From Pseudomonas japonica (GTDB lineage: Bacteria; Pseudomonadota; Gammaproteobacteria; Pseudomonadales; Pseudomonadaceae): 64,000 bases of DNA. Made by a program: the position numbers and the translations under genes. The notes under the pieces are model-generated. The model did no database searches. It saw nothing but the letters and a program-made list of their open reading frames with translations, and was not told where the DNA came from. The stretch is from positions 151,303-215,302 of the forward strand of contig NZ_FZOL01000010.1 in NCBI RefSeq assembly GCF_900188455.1, in the 5' to 3' direction. Shown here one piece after another: positions 25,837-36,247 of this stretch. Position 1 is the first letter of the stretch. Each line of letters opens with the position of its first letter.

Positions 25837-27150
25837 ATGATCCGTAAGCACTTCGCAGGTTTCGTAGCCAGCGCCTTGGCCATGGCCGTTACCGCCCAGG
25901 CTTTCGCGGGTACCGTGACCACCGACGGCGCCGATATCGTAGTCAAGACCAAAGGTGGCCTCGAGGTCGCTACTACTGACAAGCAATACAGCTTCAAGAT
26001 CGGTGGTCGTATCCAGGCTGACTACAGCCGCTTCGACGGTTTCTACACCAACAACGGCAACACTGCCGACGCCGGTTACTTCCGTCGTGCCTTCGTGGAA
26101 ATCGGCGGCGTTCTGGCCACCGACTGGGCTTACCAGATCAACTACGACCTCTCCCACAACGGTGGCGGTGACAACCGTTCCGAAGACGGTTACTTCGACG
26201 AAGCCTCGCTGGCCTACAACGGCTTCAAGCCAGTGTCGATCAAGGTCGGTCGCTTCGACCCTGAGTTCGGTCTGGAAAAGGCCACCAGCTCCAAGTGGGT
26301 AACCGCTCCAGAGCGTACCGCTGCCTACGACCTGGCTGACTGGGTCAACGGTCACAACGGCGGTATGGGTATCCAGGCTTCGAGCAACATCGGTGAGTCG
26401 GTCTACCTGGCCGGCGGTGCCTACGCCAAGGATGCGACCAACGCCGACAAAGACGGCGACAGCACCAAGCAGTTCAACTTCCGCGGCGTCTTCGCACCGC
26501 TGCACAGCGACGGCAACGTCCTGCACTTCGGTCTGAACGTGGCGCAGCGCGACCTGTCCGACACCGCCTTCGACGGCCGTATCCGCAGCCGCCTGGGCAT
26601 GCGTGGTGTGAGCACCGACGGTGGCCAGGATGCCGGCAGCAACGGCAACCGCCTGACCCTCGCTGGCGCCAACAACACCCCGGCCGGTGCCTACGACACC
26701 GACCGTGCCTGGGGTCTGGAAGCGGCCTTCGCAACCGGTCCGTTCTCGATCCAGGGTGAATACCTCAAGCGCAAGGTCGAAGCTGACGCTGCCGCCTACC
26801 AGGACATCAAGGCCACCGGTTACTACGGCCAGATCGCCTACACCATCACTGGCGAGGCGCGTGGCTACAAACTCGGCAAGTTCGATGCGATCAAGCCTTC
26901 GAACAAGCAGATCGGTGCCTGGGAAGTGTTCTACCGCTATGACCACATCGAAGCCGAAGACGACAACGGCGCCTTCGCCCGCGTTGCCGACATCGAAGGC
27001 AAGGTGCACAACCTGGGTCTGAACTGGTACGCCAACGAGTCGATCAAGCTGAGCGGCACCTACGTCAAGGCCAAGGTCGACAACGCCCAGAACGCCAACG
27101 GCGACGACGACGGCGACGGCTTCGTAGTGCGCGCGCAGTACGTGTTCTAA
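25837..27150 (+). CDS. OprP/OprO-family phosphate-selective porin
   Basis: A 437-residue outer-membrane protein with a 24-residue signal peptide (ending 'TAQAFA'), a mature domain of alternating beta strands and the C-terminal phenylalanine typical of porins ('VVRAQYVF'). The start of the mature protein ('[31 protein letters not shown]') and the block '[27 protein letters not shown]' are characteristic of OprP/OprO, the phosphate and pyrophosphate channels. Codon use is strongly biased (mostly optimal codons), suggesting high expression. Position near hrpA and the FabH-like gene corresponds to oprP/oprO in P. aeruginosa. Which of the two it is cannot be said. Confidence 0.9.
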   Translation: MIRKHFAGFVASALAMAVTAQAFAGTVTTDGADIVVKTKGGLEVATTDKQYSFKIGGRIQADYSRFDGFYTNNGNTADAGYFRRAFVEIGGVLATDWAYQINYDLSHNGGGDNRSEDGYFDEASLAYNGFKPVSIKVGRFDPEFGLEKATSSKWVTAPERTAAYDLADWVNGHNGGMGIQASSNIGESVYLAGGAYAKDATNADKDGDSTKQFNFRGVFAPLHSDGNVLHFGLNVAQRDLSDTAFDGRIRSRLGMRGVSTDGGQDAGSNGNRLTLAGANNTPAGAYDTDRAWGLEAAFATGPFSIQGEYLKRKVEADAAAYQDIKATGYYGQIAYTITGEARGYKLGKFDAIKPSNKQIGAWEVFYRYDHIEAEDDNGAFARVADIEGKVHNLGLNWYANESIKLSGTYVKAKVDNAQNANGDDDGDGFVVRAQYVF

Positions 27151-27183
27151 GCGACATCGCTCCTTCATCCGTTACTTCTTCAG

Positions 27184-27209
27184 GCCCCACTTCGGTGGGG
27201 CTTTTTTTT
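27184..27209 (+). terminator. Terminator after the porin
   Basis: GCCCCAC-TTCG-GTGGGGC followed by eight T residues. The repeat element described next begins at the end of this T-tract. Confidence 0.95.
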
Positions 27210-27240
27210 GGGTTCTTCACGGAATTCCGGGAGATTGGGG

Positions 27241-27301
27241 TATCGGTATCGGTATCGGTATCGGTATCGGTATCGGTATCGGTATCGGTATCGGTATCGG
27301 T
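27241..27301. repeat. (TATCGG)10 hexanucleotide array
   Basis: Ten perfect tandem copies of TATCGG plus one base, in the left arm of the large inverted repeat. Two further copies (ATCGGTATCGGT) recur at about 27610-27621. Confidence 0.97.
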
Positions 27302-27640
27302 GTCGCGAGCTTATCCATTGCAGGCGGTGACGCCACCGGCCCCTTCCGCCTCTACGGCGGGTCCATTTTGTCTTGGCAAAAATGGACGAAAACCGCTTGC
27401 TCCTGCATCCGGCCCTACGCTGCGCTCCGGGTCCCCTCACTCCGGCGCCTGCCAGGGCTCCGCGGCCTACGACTTGCTTCGCAAGTCTTCACCTCGCGTC
27501 TTCGGCTACGCCGAAGGTGCTGCGCACAGCCCCGGCAGACACCTCCGCTCGGCCTCCTGACGTCGCGAGTTACGGGTGGCGACACGACGAACCCATCTTC
27601 GAAAACAACATCGGTATCGGTAACCAGAGACAATCAAGGC

Positions 27641-27729
27641 GCTCTTGCTCTTGCTCTTGCTCTTGCTCTTGCTCTTGCTCTTGCTCTTGCTCTTGCTCTT
27701 GCTCTTGCTCTTGCTCTTGCTCTTGCTCT
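27641..27729. repeat. (GCTCTT)14 hexanucleotide array
   Basis: Fourteen perfect copies of GCTCTT plus GCTCT in the unpaired centre of the large inverted repeat. The unit is unrelated to the arrays in the arms. Confidence 0.97.
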
Positions 27730-28024
27730 GTGTGCGCGTACGTTCAGACGCAGCCAATTGCGACTTCAGCCGGCCGAGTGGAGGTGTCTGGAGGGGGCAG
27801 GTGCGCAGCACCCTTCGGCGTAGCCGAAGACGCGAGGTGAAGACTTGCGCAGCAAGTCGTAGGCCGCGGAGCCCCCGCAAGGCACCGGAAGGAGGGGACC
27901 CGAAGCGCAGCGTAGGGCCGGCTGTGGGAGCGGGCGGTTTTCGTCCATTTTGCCAAGACAAAATGGACCCGCCGTAGAGGCGGAAGGGGCCGGTGGCGTC
28001 ACCGCCCGCACTGGATAAGTTCGC

Positions 28025-28058
28025 GATGCCGATGCCGATGCCGATGCCGATGCCGATT
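28025..28058. repeat. (GATGCC)5 hexanucleotide array
   Basis: Five perfect copies of GATGCC plus GAT(T), in the right arm opposite the TATCGG array. On the other strand it reads GGCATC, differing by one base (C for T) from the left-arm unit GGTATC. Confidence 0.95.
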
Positions 28059-28108
28059 GCCACCCCTGCAACCCCGTAATTCCGTGAAGAACCTTTTTGC
28101 CCGCGCAT

Positions 28109-28822
28109 TCACTCCGGCAGCAGGCGGTCGCGGCTGTTGGACAGGTGCAGGCAGATCGCCGCGCGCGCGGCATCCGGGTCCTGGCGGCGGATGGCGTTGA
28201 GGATCGCCTCGTGCTCGAGGTTGGCCAGGTAGGCGTGGCGGGCCAGCTTGGCGCCCGAGCGCTCGTCCTCGGCCATGCGGTTGCGCGGAATCATGCGGCT
28301 GCCCAGCTGCGCCAGCATCTCGCTGAAATACAGGTTGCCGGTGGCTTCGGCGATCAGCAGGTGAAAACGCCGGTCCGCCTCGATGCAGCTGTCCCCCGCG
28401 GCCGCCAGGTCCTGATAGTCGTCCAGGGCCTGGCGCATGCGTGCCAGGTGCCCGTCATTCCGGCGCAGGGCGGCGAGGGCGGCAGCCTGGCCTTCCAGGC
28501 CGATGCGCAGCTCCAGCAGGTCACGCACGCTCGCCGCGCTTTCGGCGCCGACCCGCAGTTGCGACTGCTCCTGGCGCTCGATGACGAAGGTGCCGATGCC
28601 ATGGCGCGGCTCGACCAGCCCGGACGCCTGCAGTTTCGACAAGGCCTCGCGGACCACCGTGCGGCTGACCCCGTGTTCGCGCACCAGGGTGTTTTCCGAG
28701 GGCAGTCTGTCGCCGGGTTCGAAGGTGCCGAGCAGGATCTGTCGGGTCAGATGGGAGACCAGGTCGTGGGCGCGGCTGTGGCTGCGTTTGCGTGCGGGTT
28801 CCAGTGGCGCGGAGGGGGTCAT
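28109..28822 (-). CDS. GntR/FadR-family (FCD domain) transcriptional regulator
   Basis: A 237-residue protein with an N-terminal winged helix ('GTFEPGDRLPSENTLVREHGVSRTVVREALSKLQASGLVEPRHGIGTFV') and an all-helical FCD ligand domain. The FCD metal ligands appear in 'EADRRFHLLIAEATGN' and later 'HEAILNAIRRQDPDAARAAICLHL'. The ATG at 28822 is preferred because AGGAAG precedes it and the upstream extension is unstructured. It is divergent from a glucarate permease and dehydratase, so it is the probable repressor of that operon. Three operator-like sites lie in the intergenic region. Confidence 0.9.
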   Translation of the reverse strand: MTPSAPLEPARKRSHSRAHDLVSHLTRQILLGTFEPGDRLPSENTLVREHGVSRTVVREALSKLQASGLVEPRHGIGTFVIERQEQSQLRVGAESAASVRDLLELRIGLEGQAAALAALRRNDGHLARMRQALDDYQDLAAAGDSCIEADRRFHLLIAEATGNLYFSEMLAQLGSRMIPRNRMAEDERSGAKLARHAYLANLEHEAILNAIRRQDPDAARAAICLHLSNSRDRLLPE

Positions 28823-28838
28823 GGCACGGCTTCCTGGG

Positions 28839-28849
28839 TGGTCGTACAA
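28839..28849. promoter_or_regulatory. GntR operator-like site 1
   Basis: TGGTCGTACAA matches the TNGTCGTACNA pattern of FadR-subfamily operators and lies just before the regulator's own start, suggesting autoregulation. Confidence 0.45.
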
Positions 28850-28882
28850 GTGAAGGATGGATGAGGGGGGCTGAGTACGCAT

Positions 28883-28897
28883 ACTTGTATGACAAGT
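28883..28897. promoter_or_regulatory. GntR operator-like site 2 (perfect palindrome)
   Basis: ACTTGT-ATG-ACAAGT is a perfect 6-bp inverted repeat about a 3-bp centre, of the TTGTNNNACAA class bound by FCD-type GntR regulators. Confidence 0.55.
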
Positions 28898-29029
28898 AAG
28901 TTTTTTCAACTATTTTTGCGTGGATAATGGTGTCCTGATAAGGGTGCTGTTTTTTGTTTTTACTGATTTTTCTAGGAAATTTAGCCTTTTAATAGCTTGT
29001 ATTTTGCTTTTTGTCGGCTGTTTTTGATC

Positions 29030-29040
29030 TTGTCGTACAA
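29030..29040. promoter_or_regulatory. GntR operator-like site 3
   Basis: TTGTCGTACAA lies 109 bp before the permease GTG start, in the expected promoter region of the catabolic operon. Confidence 0.5.
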
Positions 29041-29148
29041 CCTTGAAGCCCATATGCTTTTCTCACTGGCATGTCAGACAACCTGGCGGACTGCCCTCGC
29101 CACGACATCCATCGACCCGCACAAAAACAATTAGTGGGAGATTCCCCA

Positions 29149-30498
29149 GTGAACGACACCCTCGATCCGTCCGTCCGCCGTGACGACGTGTTGGCGAGCG
29201 CCGTGGCCAAGGTCAAGCGCCATGTTCTGCCGCTGTTCGTCATCATGTTCATCGTCAACTATCTGGACCGCGTCAACATCGGCTTCGTCCGCCCGCACCT
29301 GGAGAGCGACCTGGGCATCAGCGCCGCTGCCTACGGCTTCGGCGCCGGTCTGTTCTTCATCGGTTACGCCCTGTTCGAAGTGCCATCGAACATGCTGCTG
29401 CAACGGGTCGGTGCGCGGCTCTGGCTGACCCGCATCATGTTCACCTGGGGCCTGGTGGCCACGGCGATGGCCTTCGTGCAGAACGAGACCCAGTTCTACG
29501 TGCTGCGCTTTCTTCTCGGCGTGGCCGAGGCCGGTTTCTTCCCAGGGGTGATCTACTACTTCACCCGCTGGCTGCCGGCGGTGGAGCGTGGCAAGGCCAT
29601 CGCCATCTTCCTCAGCGGCTCGGCCATCGCCTCGCTGATCTCCGGACCGCTGGCCGGCGCCTTGATGCAGATCCAGGGCCTGGGCCTGCACGGCTGGCAG
29701 TGGATGCTGTTCGTCGAGGGCATGGTTTCGGTGCTGCTGTGCTTCGTCGTCTGGTTCTGGCTCGATTCCAGCCCGCACGACGCCAAATGGCTGAGCCGCG
29801 AGGAACAGGACGCCCTGGTCGCGACCATCGACCGCGAGCAGCTCGAGCGTGAAGTGCAGGGCGTGGCCCGGCCATCGGCGTGGCAGCTGCTCAAGGACCG
29901 GCAGATCCTGCTGTTCTGCCTGATCTACTTCTGCATCCAGTTGACCATCTACGCCGCGACCTTCTGGCTGCCGAGCATCATCAAGCGCATGGGCGATCTC
30001 TCCGACATCCAGGTCGGCTTCTTCAACTCGATTCCCTGGCTGATCTCGATCATCGCCATGTACGCCTTCGCCGCCGGTTCCGCGCGCTGGAAATTCCAGC
30101 AAGCCTGGGTCGCCGGGGCGCTGCTGATCGCCGCCCTCGGCATGTTCATGTCGACCACCGGCGGGCCGGTATTCGCCTTCGTCGCCGTGTGCTTCGCCGC
30201 CATCGGTTTCAAGTCGGCCTCGTCGCTGTTCTGGCCGATCCCCCAGGGTTACCTGGATGCCCGCATCGCCGCAGCGGTGATCGCCCTGATCAACTCGGTG
30301 GGCAACCTCGGCGGTTTCGTCGCGCCGACCACCTTCGGCCTGCTGGAGCAGCAGACCGGTTCGATCCAGGGCGGCCTGTACGGCCTGGCCGTGACCTCGG
30401 TACTGGCGGCGATCGTGGTGTTCTTCGTCCGACTCCGTCCCCGCGACAACGCTCTCGATGACCTCAAGGCGCCGTCCGCCTTGGGCCAGAATCACTGA
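29149..30498 (+). CDS. gudP: Glucarate/galactarate MFS permease
   Basis: A 449-residue major-facilitator protein of the anion:cation symporter (ExuT/GudP) branch. The N-terminal 'RHVLPLFVIMFIVNYLDRVNIGFV' is the usual first helix and the 'NYLDRVN' motif is family-defining; about 12 hydrophobic segments follow. The GTG at 29149 is chosen because GTGGGAG lies 8 bases upstream and the ATG at 29071 has a polar unconserved extension. It imports D-glucarate or a related aldarate for the dehydratase 18 bp downstream. Confidence 0.88.
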   Translation: MNDTLDPSVRRDDVLASAVAKVKRHVLPLFVIMFIVNYLDRVNIGFVRPHLESDLGISAAAYGFGAGLFFIGYALFEVPSNMLLQRVGARLWLTRIMFTWGLVATAMAFVQNETQFYVLRFLLGVAEAGFFPGVIYYFTRWLPAVERGKAIAIFLSGSAIASLISGPLAGALMQIQGLGLHGWQWMLFVEGMVSVLLCFVVWFWLDSSPHDAKWLSREEQDALVATIDREQLEREVQGVARPSAWQLLKDRQILLFCLIYFCIQLTIYAATFWLPSIIKRMGDLSDIQVGFFNSIPWLISIIAMYAFAAGSARWKFQQAWVAGALLIAALGMFMSTTGGPVFAFVAVCFAAIGFKSASSLFWPIPQGYLDARIAAAVIALINSVGNLGGFVAPTTFGLLEQQTGSIQGGLYGLAVTSVLAAIVVFFVRLRPRDNALDDLKAPSALGQNH

Positions 30499-30516
30499 AC
30501 CTGCAGGACAACCAAC

Positions 30517-31890
30517 ATGAATATGCAGAGCACTCCGCACGCTTTCAGCAGCAGCGCGGCCCATGGCGACACCCCGGTGGTCACCGACCTGCGCGTCGTT
30601 CCGGTGGCCGGGCATGACAGCATGCTGCTCAACCTCAGCGGTGCCCATGGCCCGTTCTTCACCCGCAATGTCGTGATCCTGCGCGACAGCGCCGGCAACA
30701 CCGGGCTGGGCGAGGTGCCCGGCGGCGAGAAGATCCGCCAGACCCTGGAAGACGCCCGCGGCTTGCTGCTCGGCCAGCCGATCGGTCATTACCAGCGCGT
30801 GCTCAACGCCATGCGCCAGACTTTCGCCGGGCGTGACGCCGCGGGGCGTGGCCTGCAGACCTTCGACCTGCGCATCACCGTCCATGCGGTGACCGCCATC
30901 GAGGCGGCGCTGCTCGACCTGCTCGGCCAGCACCTCGGCGTGCCGATGGCGGCCCTGCTGGGCGAGGGCCAGCAGCGCGATGCGGTGAAGATGCTGGGCT
31001 ACCTGTTCTACATCGGCGACCGTGGGCAGACCGACCTGGCCTACCGCAACGAAGCCGAGGCCGACGATGCCTGGTTGCGCCTGCGTCACGAAAAGGCCCT
31101 GACCCCGGAGGCCGTGGTGCGCCTGGCCGAGGCGGCGCAGGCACGCTATGGCTTCAATGACTTCAAGCTCAAGGGTGGCGTATTGCGTGGCGAGGAAGAG
31201 ATCGAGGCGGTCACGGCCCTGGCCGAGCGTTTTCCCGAGGCGCGCATCACCCTCGATCCCAATGGGGCCTGGTCGCTGAAGCAGGCCATCGCCCTGTGCC
31301 GTGACCAGCATCAGGTGCTGGCCTACGCCGAAGACCCGTGCGGCGCCGAGGACGGCTATTCCGGTCGTGAGGTGATGGCCGAGTTCCGTCGCGCCACCGG
31401 CCTGCCCACCGCGACCAACATGATCGCCACCGACTGGCGGCAGATGGGCCATGCGATCCAGGCGCAGGCGGTGGACATTCCCCTGGCCGACCCGCATTTC
31501 TGGACCTTGCAGGGCTCGGTGCGGGTTGCCCAGATGTGCAACGACTGGGGCCTGACCTGGGGTTCGCACTCCAACAACCACTTCGACATTTCCCTGGCGA
31601 TGTTCACTCAGGTGGCCGCGGCGGCGCCGGGCGAGATCACCGCGATCGACACCCACTGGATCTGGCAGGACGGCCAGCGCCTGACCCGCGAGCCGCTGCG
31701 CATCGTCGACGGTCATGTGCGCGTGCCGGAGCGTCCGGGGCTGGGCGTCGAGCTGGATGAGGATCAACTGGCCAAGGCCCACGAGTGCTACCGCAACATG
31801 GGCCTGGGGGCGCGGGATGACAGCGTGGCGATGCAGTTCCTGATTCCCGGCTGGCAGTTCGATAACAAGCGGCCTTGCCTGGTGCGCTAG
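30517..31890 (+). CDS. gudD: Glucarate dehydratase
   Basis: A 457-residue enolase-superfamily enzyme. The K-x-K catalytic pair is in 'NDFKLKGG' (217-219), a metal ligand Asp247 in 'LDPNG', Glu272 in 'AEDPCG', and the general-base His351 in '[10 protein letters not shown]'. The C-terminus '[19 protein letters not shown]' is also typical. It dehydrates D-glucarate (and L-idarate) to 5-keto-4-deoxyglucarate. It forms an operon with the upstream permease; the enzymes for the later steps are not in this window. Confidence 0.95.
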   Translation: MNMQSTPHAFSSSAAHGDTPVVTDLRVVPVAGHDSMLLNLSGAHGPFFTRNVVILRDSAGNTGLGEVPGGEKIRQTLEDARGLLLGQPIGHYQRVLNAMRQTFAGRDAAGRGLQTFDLRITVHAVTAIEAALLDLLGQHLGVPMAALLGEGQQRDAVKMLGYLFYIGDRGQTDLAYRNEAEADDAWLRLRHEKALTPEAVVRLAEAAQARYGFNDFKLKGGVLRGEEEIEAVTALAERFPEARITLDPNGAWSLKQAIALCRDQHQVLAYAEDPCGAEDGYSGREVMAEFRRATGLPTATNMIATDWRQMGHAIQAQAVDIPLADPHFWTLQGSVRVAQMCNDWGLTWGSHSNNHFDISLAMFTQVAAAAPGEITAIDTHWIWQDGQRLTREPLRIVDGHVRVPERPGLGVELDEDQLAKAHECYRNMGLGARDDSVAMQFLIPGWQFDNKRPCLVR

Positions 31891-31943
31891 CGCTCGGAAA
31901 GTTGTTTTGCTGACCCGCGCAGGCAGGCGCCATGGCGGCATGG

Positions 31944-31966
31944 CCCCGGGAAACCGGGGTTTTTTT
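31944..31966 (+). terminator. Terminator after gudD
   Basis: CCCCGG-GAAA-CCGGGG followed by seven T residues: a compact GNRA-loop hairpin 53 bp after the gudD stop. Confidence 0.93.
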
Positions 31967-32069
31967 CTGTAGGTGATGTTGCCTTCTGACGTGCTGAGCA
32001 GCGAACAGCGCCGAGGAGGCTGAGCGGACTTCTGCTCGATTCAGGTTCAAGCTGCCGATGGCCGGCAAA

Positions 32070-32777
32070 TCACTCCTTGAACGGCCTCGGTAGCCGTTGA
32101 GTCGCGCCCGGCAGGGGGCGGGTACGCATTGTCCGATTCACTGTCGCATGGTTTTGCAACCAATGGCAGGCCACTGCCGAGCGATAGCCGACAGCCGTGA
32201 GAATGTCGCGGTACTGATTGGACACGTCGAGCGCGAAGATTGGTTCGTGGTGCGCGATGCGATTTCTCAGCTGGTTGATGCCCATCACCAGTGGTTTGAA
32301 GCGCGCGCGGGTCATTGTGCTGGCATTGGGCAGGAGTTGCTTCATGGCGGTTTGCCAGATAGGTCGGTCGTAGTGGGGGCGAAACAGGTTTGACCAGAAG
32401 TCGAAGGTGAGGCGGGAAACGACGTCATCCTTGCTGGCAGTACCTGCCACGCGCGTCGCGCGACTCACCGCCTTGCTCAAGGTCGCCTGACTCTCGGGTG
32501 TCAGCAACTGACGCAATCTTGCATCGACGTGCCAATCAGTGCCGAATTTCCCGCTGAACACTTCATCGATGGCATTTCTCAGCACGATTTCCATGACATG
32601 CAGCGGAAAGAGGAAGGCTTTGGCCAGTCTGGCATTGTAGAGGTAGAGCTCGAATGCCAGATCGGTCCTGAACCCGGCCGCCTTCACATAGGTAGCGAAG
32701 CGCCTCGTGGATAGCTGGCGTTCCAGGGCATCGATATGCTCCCGGGAATACAGGAAGGGTTGTTGTGCTTCGGCCAT
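32070..32777 (-). CDS. Abi-like (Abi_2) HEPN-type protein
   Basis: A 235-residue protein resembling the Abi_2/AbiD-F family: 'FELYLYNARLAKAFLFPLHVMEIVLRNAIDEVFSGKFG' near the N-terminus and 'RARFKPLVMGINQLRNRIAHHEPIF' near the C-terminus. The latter holds the HEPN ribonuclease signature R171-N-x3-H176. Such proteins can abort phage infection by cleaving RNA. The gene stands alone between terminator-like hairpins, with no partner antitoxin or phage gene nearby. Its base composition looks less G+C-rich than its neighbours, suggesting recent acquisition (by eye). Function in this strain is inferred only. Confidence 0.75.
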   Translation of the reverse strand: MAEAQQPFLYSREHIDALERQLSTRRFATYVKAAGFRTDLAFELYLYNARLAKAFLFPLHVMEIVLRNAIDEVFSGKFGTDWHVDARLRQLLTPESQATLSKAVSRATRVAGTASKDDVVSRLTFDFWSNLFRPHYDRPIWQTAMKQLLPNASTMTRARFKPLVMGINQLRNRIAHHEPIFALDVSNQYRDILTAVGYRSAVACHWLQNHATVNRTMRTRPLPGATQRLPRPFKE

Positions 32778-33102
32778 AGGTGTAGATTCCGTTTTTACCT
32801 GTTAGCTGATGTGGCCCCTCTGGTTATCCACGCGTCCTCAGCACAGGATAGAGCCCCGGGACAATCTCTGATTCTCCCGGGGTTTCGCTTTTCCGGGTGA
32901 TCTCAGCGTAGTGTTCAGCGGACACCGGTTCGCGCAGCTTCGATCGTGGATTCGAGAGTCTTCGCCACAGTTCACGCACCTCTACTGGCTGACACCTTGG
33001 CTTTGCCGTCTTGGCATACGTCTTTTCCTTGCATTGATGTGAAAACTCCTACCGCCTACAAAGAATCTTCTTTTCTTTATTTCAAACCGGCAGACTGCAC
33101 GC
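32778..33102. other. Gene-free spacer with one hairpin
   Basis: This 325-bp space contains a palindrome CCCCGGGA (32854-32861) / TCCCGGGG (32875-32882) followed by TTT, which may act as a weak terminator or structural hairpin, and an AT-rich stretch (about 33055-33085) likely to hold the promoter of the FemAB-like gene. No coding sequence is convincing here. Confidence 0.45.
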
Positions 33103-34227
33103 ATGCCGACCACCACTCTGAAGCACCTTGCCGAGCTCGACGCCGCCACCTGGGACGCCCTGGCAGGCGACGACCAGCCGTTCCTGCGTCACGCCTTCCT
33201 CACCAGCCTGGAAGATAGCGGCAGCGTCAGCCCGCGTACTGGTTGGACGCCAGCCCATCGTCTGATCACGGATGACCACGGCAGGCTGCTGGCCGCCATG
33301 CCCACCTACGCCAAGACCCACTCCTTCGGCGAGTACGTGTTCGACCACGGCTGGGCCGACGCCTGCGAGCGCGCCGGTATCCGCTATTACCCGAAGCTGC
33401 TCTGCGCCGTGCCGTTCTCGCCGGTGGGCGGGCCGCGTCTGCTGGGGCAGCCCGAGGCGCTGGCGAGGTTGCTGGAAGAAGTGGAGGAATCGTTGCCGGA
33501 GCAGGGGCTGTCGGGCCTGCACGTGAACTTCACCGACCCGTCCAGCGACGCGTTGTTGCGCGGTCGTGAAGGCTGGATGGAACGCCTCGGCTGTCAGTTC
33601 CACTGGCGCAACCAAGGCTACCGTGACTTCCAGGATTTCCTCGATGTCCTCAGCTCGCGCAAGCGCAAGCAGATGCGCAAGGAACGCGAGCAGGTGGCGG
33701 GGCAGGGCATCGAGTTCCGCTGGTACCGCGGCGCCGAGCTGAGCGAGGCGCAGTGGGACTTCGTCTTTGCCTGCTACGCCAACACCTACGCGGTGCGCCG
33801 TCGGGCGCCCTACCTGACCCGTGACTTCTTCAGCCTGCTCGCCGAACGCATGCCGGAGGCGATTCGCGTGGTCATGGCGATCCAGGGCGGGCGCGAGGTG
33901 GCGATGGCTTTCAGCTTGGTCGGTGGCGACAGTTTCTACGGTCGCTACTGGGGCTGCCTGGCCGAGTTCGACCGCCTGCATTTCGAGACCTGTTTCTACC
34001 AGGGCATGGATTACGCCATCGCCGAAGGCCTGCAGCGCTTCGACGCCGGGGCCCAGGGCGAGCACAAGCTGATCCGCGGCTTCGAGCCGGTGATCACGCG
34101 ATCCTGGCATTACCTGCTGCATCCGGGGCTGCGCACGGCGGTGGATGATTTCCTGCGCCAGGAGCGGCTGGGTGTGCTGGCTTACGCCGAAGAGGCGCGC
34201 TCGGCGCTGCCCTATCGGCAGGGCTAA
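33103..34227 (+). CDS. FemAB-like/GNAT-fold protein (COG3146 family)
   Basis: A 374-residue protein of the DUF482/peptidogalycan-biosynthesis-like group. Signature stretches are 'FLRHAFLTSLEDSGSVSPRTGWTPAHRL', 'NFTDPSSDALL', 'DFLDVLSSRKRKQMRKEREQV' and 'GRYWGCLAEFDRLHFETCFYQGMDYAIAEGLQRFDAGAQGEHKLIRGFEP'. The C-terminal part is a GNAT fold. The family is annotated as an acyl or aminoacyl transferase without a proven substrate. No strong ribosome-binding site precedes the ATG. Confidence 0.8.
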   Translation: MPTTTLKHLAELDAATWDALAGDDQPFLRHAFLTSLEDSGSVSPRTGWTPAHRLITDDHGRLLAAMPTYAKTHSFGEYVFDHGWADACERAGIRYYPKLLCAVPFSPVGGPRLLGQPEALARLLEEVEESLPEQGLSGLHVNFTDPSSDALLRGREGWMERLGCQFHWRNQGYRDFQDFLDVLSSRKRKQMRKEREQVAGQGIEFRWYRGAELSEAQWDFVFACYANTYAVRRRAPYLTRDFFSLLAERMPEAIRVVMAIQGGREVAMAFSLVGGDSFYGRYWGCLAEFDRLHFETCFYQGMDYAIAEGLQRFDAGAQGEHKLIRGFEPVITRSWHYLLHPGLRTAVDDFLRQERLGVLAYAEEARSALPYRQG

Positions 34228-34233
34228 GACACG

Positions 34234-34341
34234 GGGGCTGCTTTGCAGCCCTTCGCGAGCAAGCTCGCTCCCACAAAGAAACGACATGCACCGAACTATT
34301 GTGGGAGCGAGCTTGCTCGCGAAGGGCCGCAAAGCGGCCCC
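34234..34341. repeat. REPIN hairpin, type TGTGGGAGCGAGCTTGCTCGCGA
   Basis: Left arm GCCCTTCGCGAGCAAGCTCG... (34248 on) and right arm ...CGAGCTTGCTCGCGAAGGGC (to 34327), with GGGGCTGC/GCGGCCCC outer flanks. This is the REP variant common in the P. fluorescens group and different in sequence from the other REPINs here. It lies between two convergent genes. Confidence 0.9.
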
Positions 34342-34344
34342 ATT

Positions 34345-36180
<1,836 letters not shown>

Positions 36181-36247
36181 CTAGAGGTTCACTCCTGTAA
36201 AGGGGGCGAGCGCCTCGCCCGCGGGTCACGTCCCTGTGACACTGCGG

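Larger units (their letters stand above)
27211..28093. repeat. Large imperfect inverted-repeat element with three hexanucleotide arrays
   Basis: The ends are perfect 16-bp terminal inverted repeats: GGTTCTTCACGGAATT (27211-27226) and its complement (28078-28093). The two arms, roughly 27211-27572 and 27757-28093, are inverted copies of each other at roughly 85-90% identity by eye. Shared sub-blocks include GGCGGTGACGCCACCGGCC, CCGCCTCTACGGCGG and CCATTTTGTCTTGG. Several blocks are themselves small palindromes. Both ends abut T-runs. Reading frames inside (for example a polyleucine frame over 27645-27740) are repeat artefacts, so I treat the whole as non-coding. No transposase is present. Confidence 0.85.

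Noticed and set aside
27240..27730. CRISPR-like repetition
   Set aside because: The units are contiguous 6-mers without spacers, and no cas genes are present.
27195..28173. Several overlapping frames through the hexamer repeats, including a polyleucine stretch
   Set aside because: They arise from the arrays and from palindromic arms; frames on both strands give similar peptides because the arms are inverted copies. No ribosome-binding sites or domain matches.
29131..31941. 936-codon frame opposite gudP and gudD
   Set aside because: Shadow of two real genes; spans their intergenic region without any domain.
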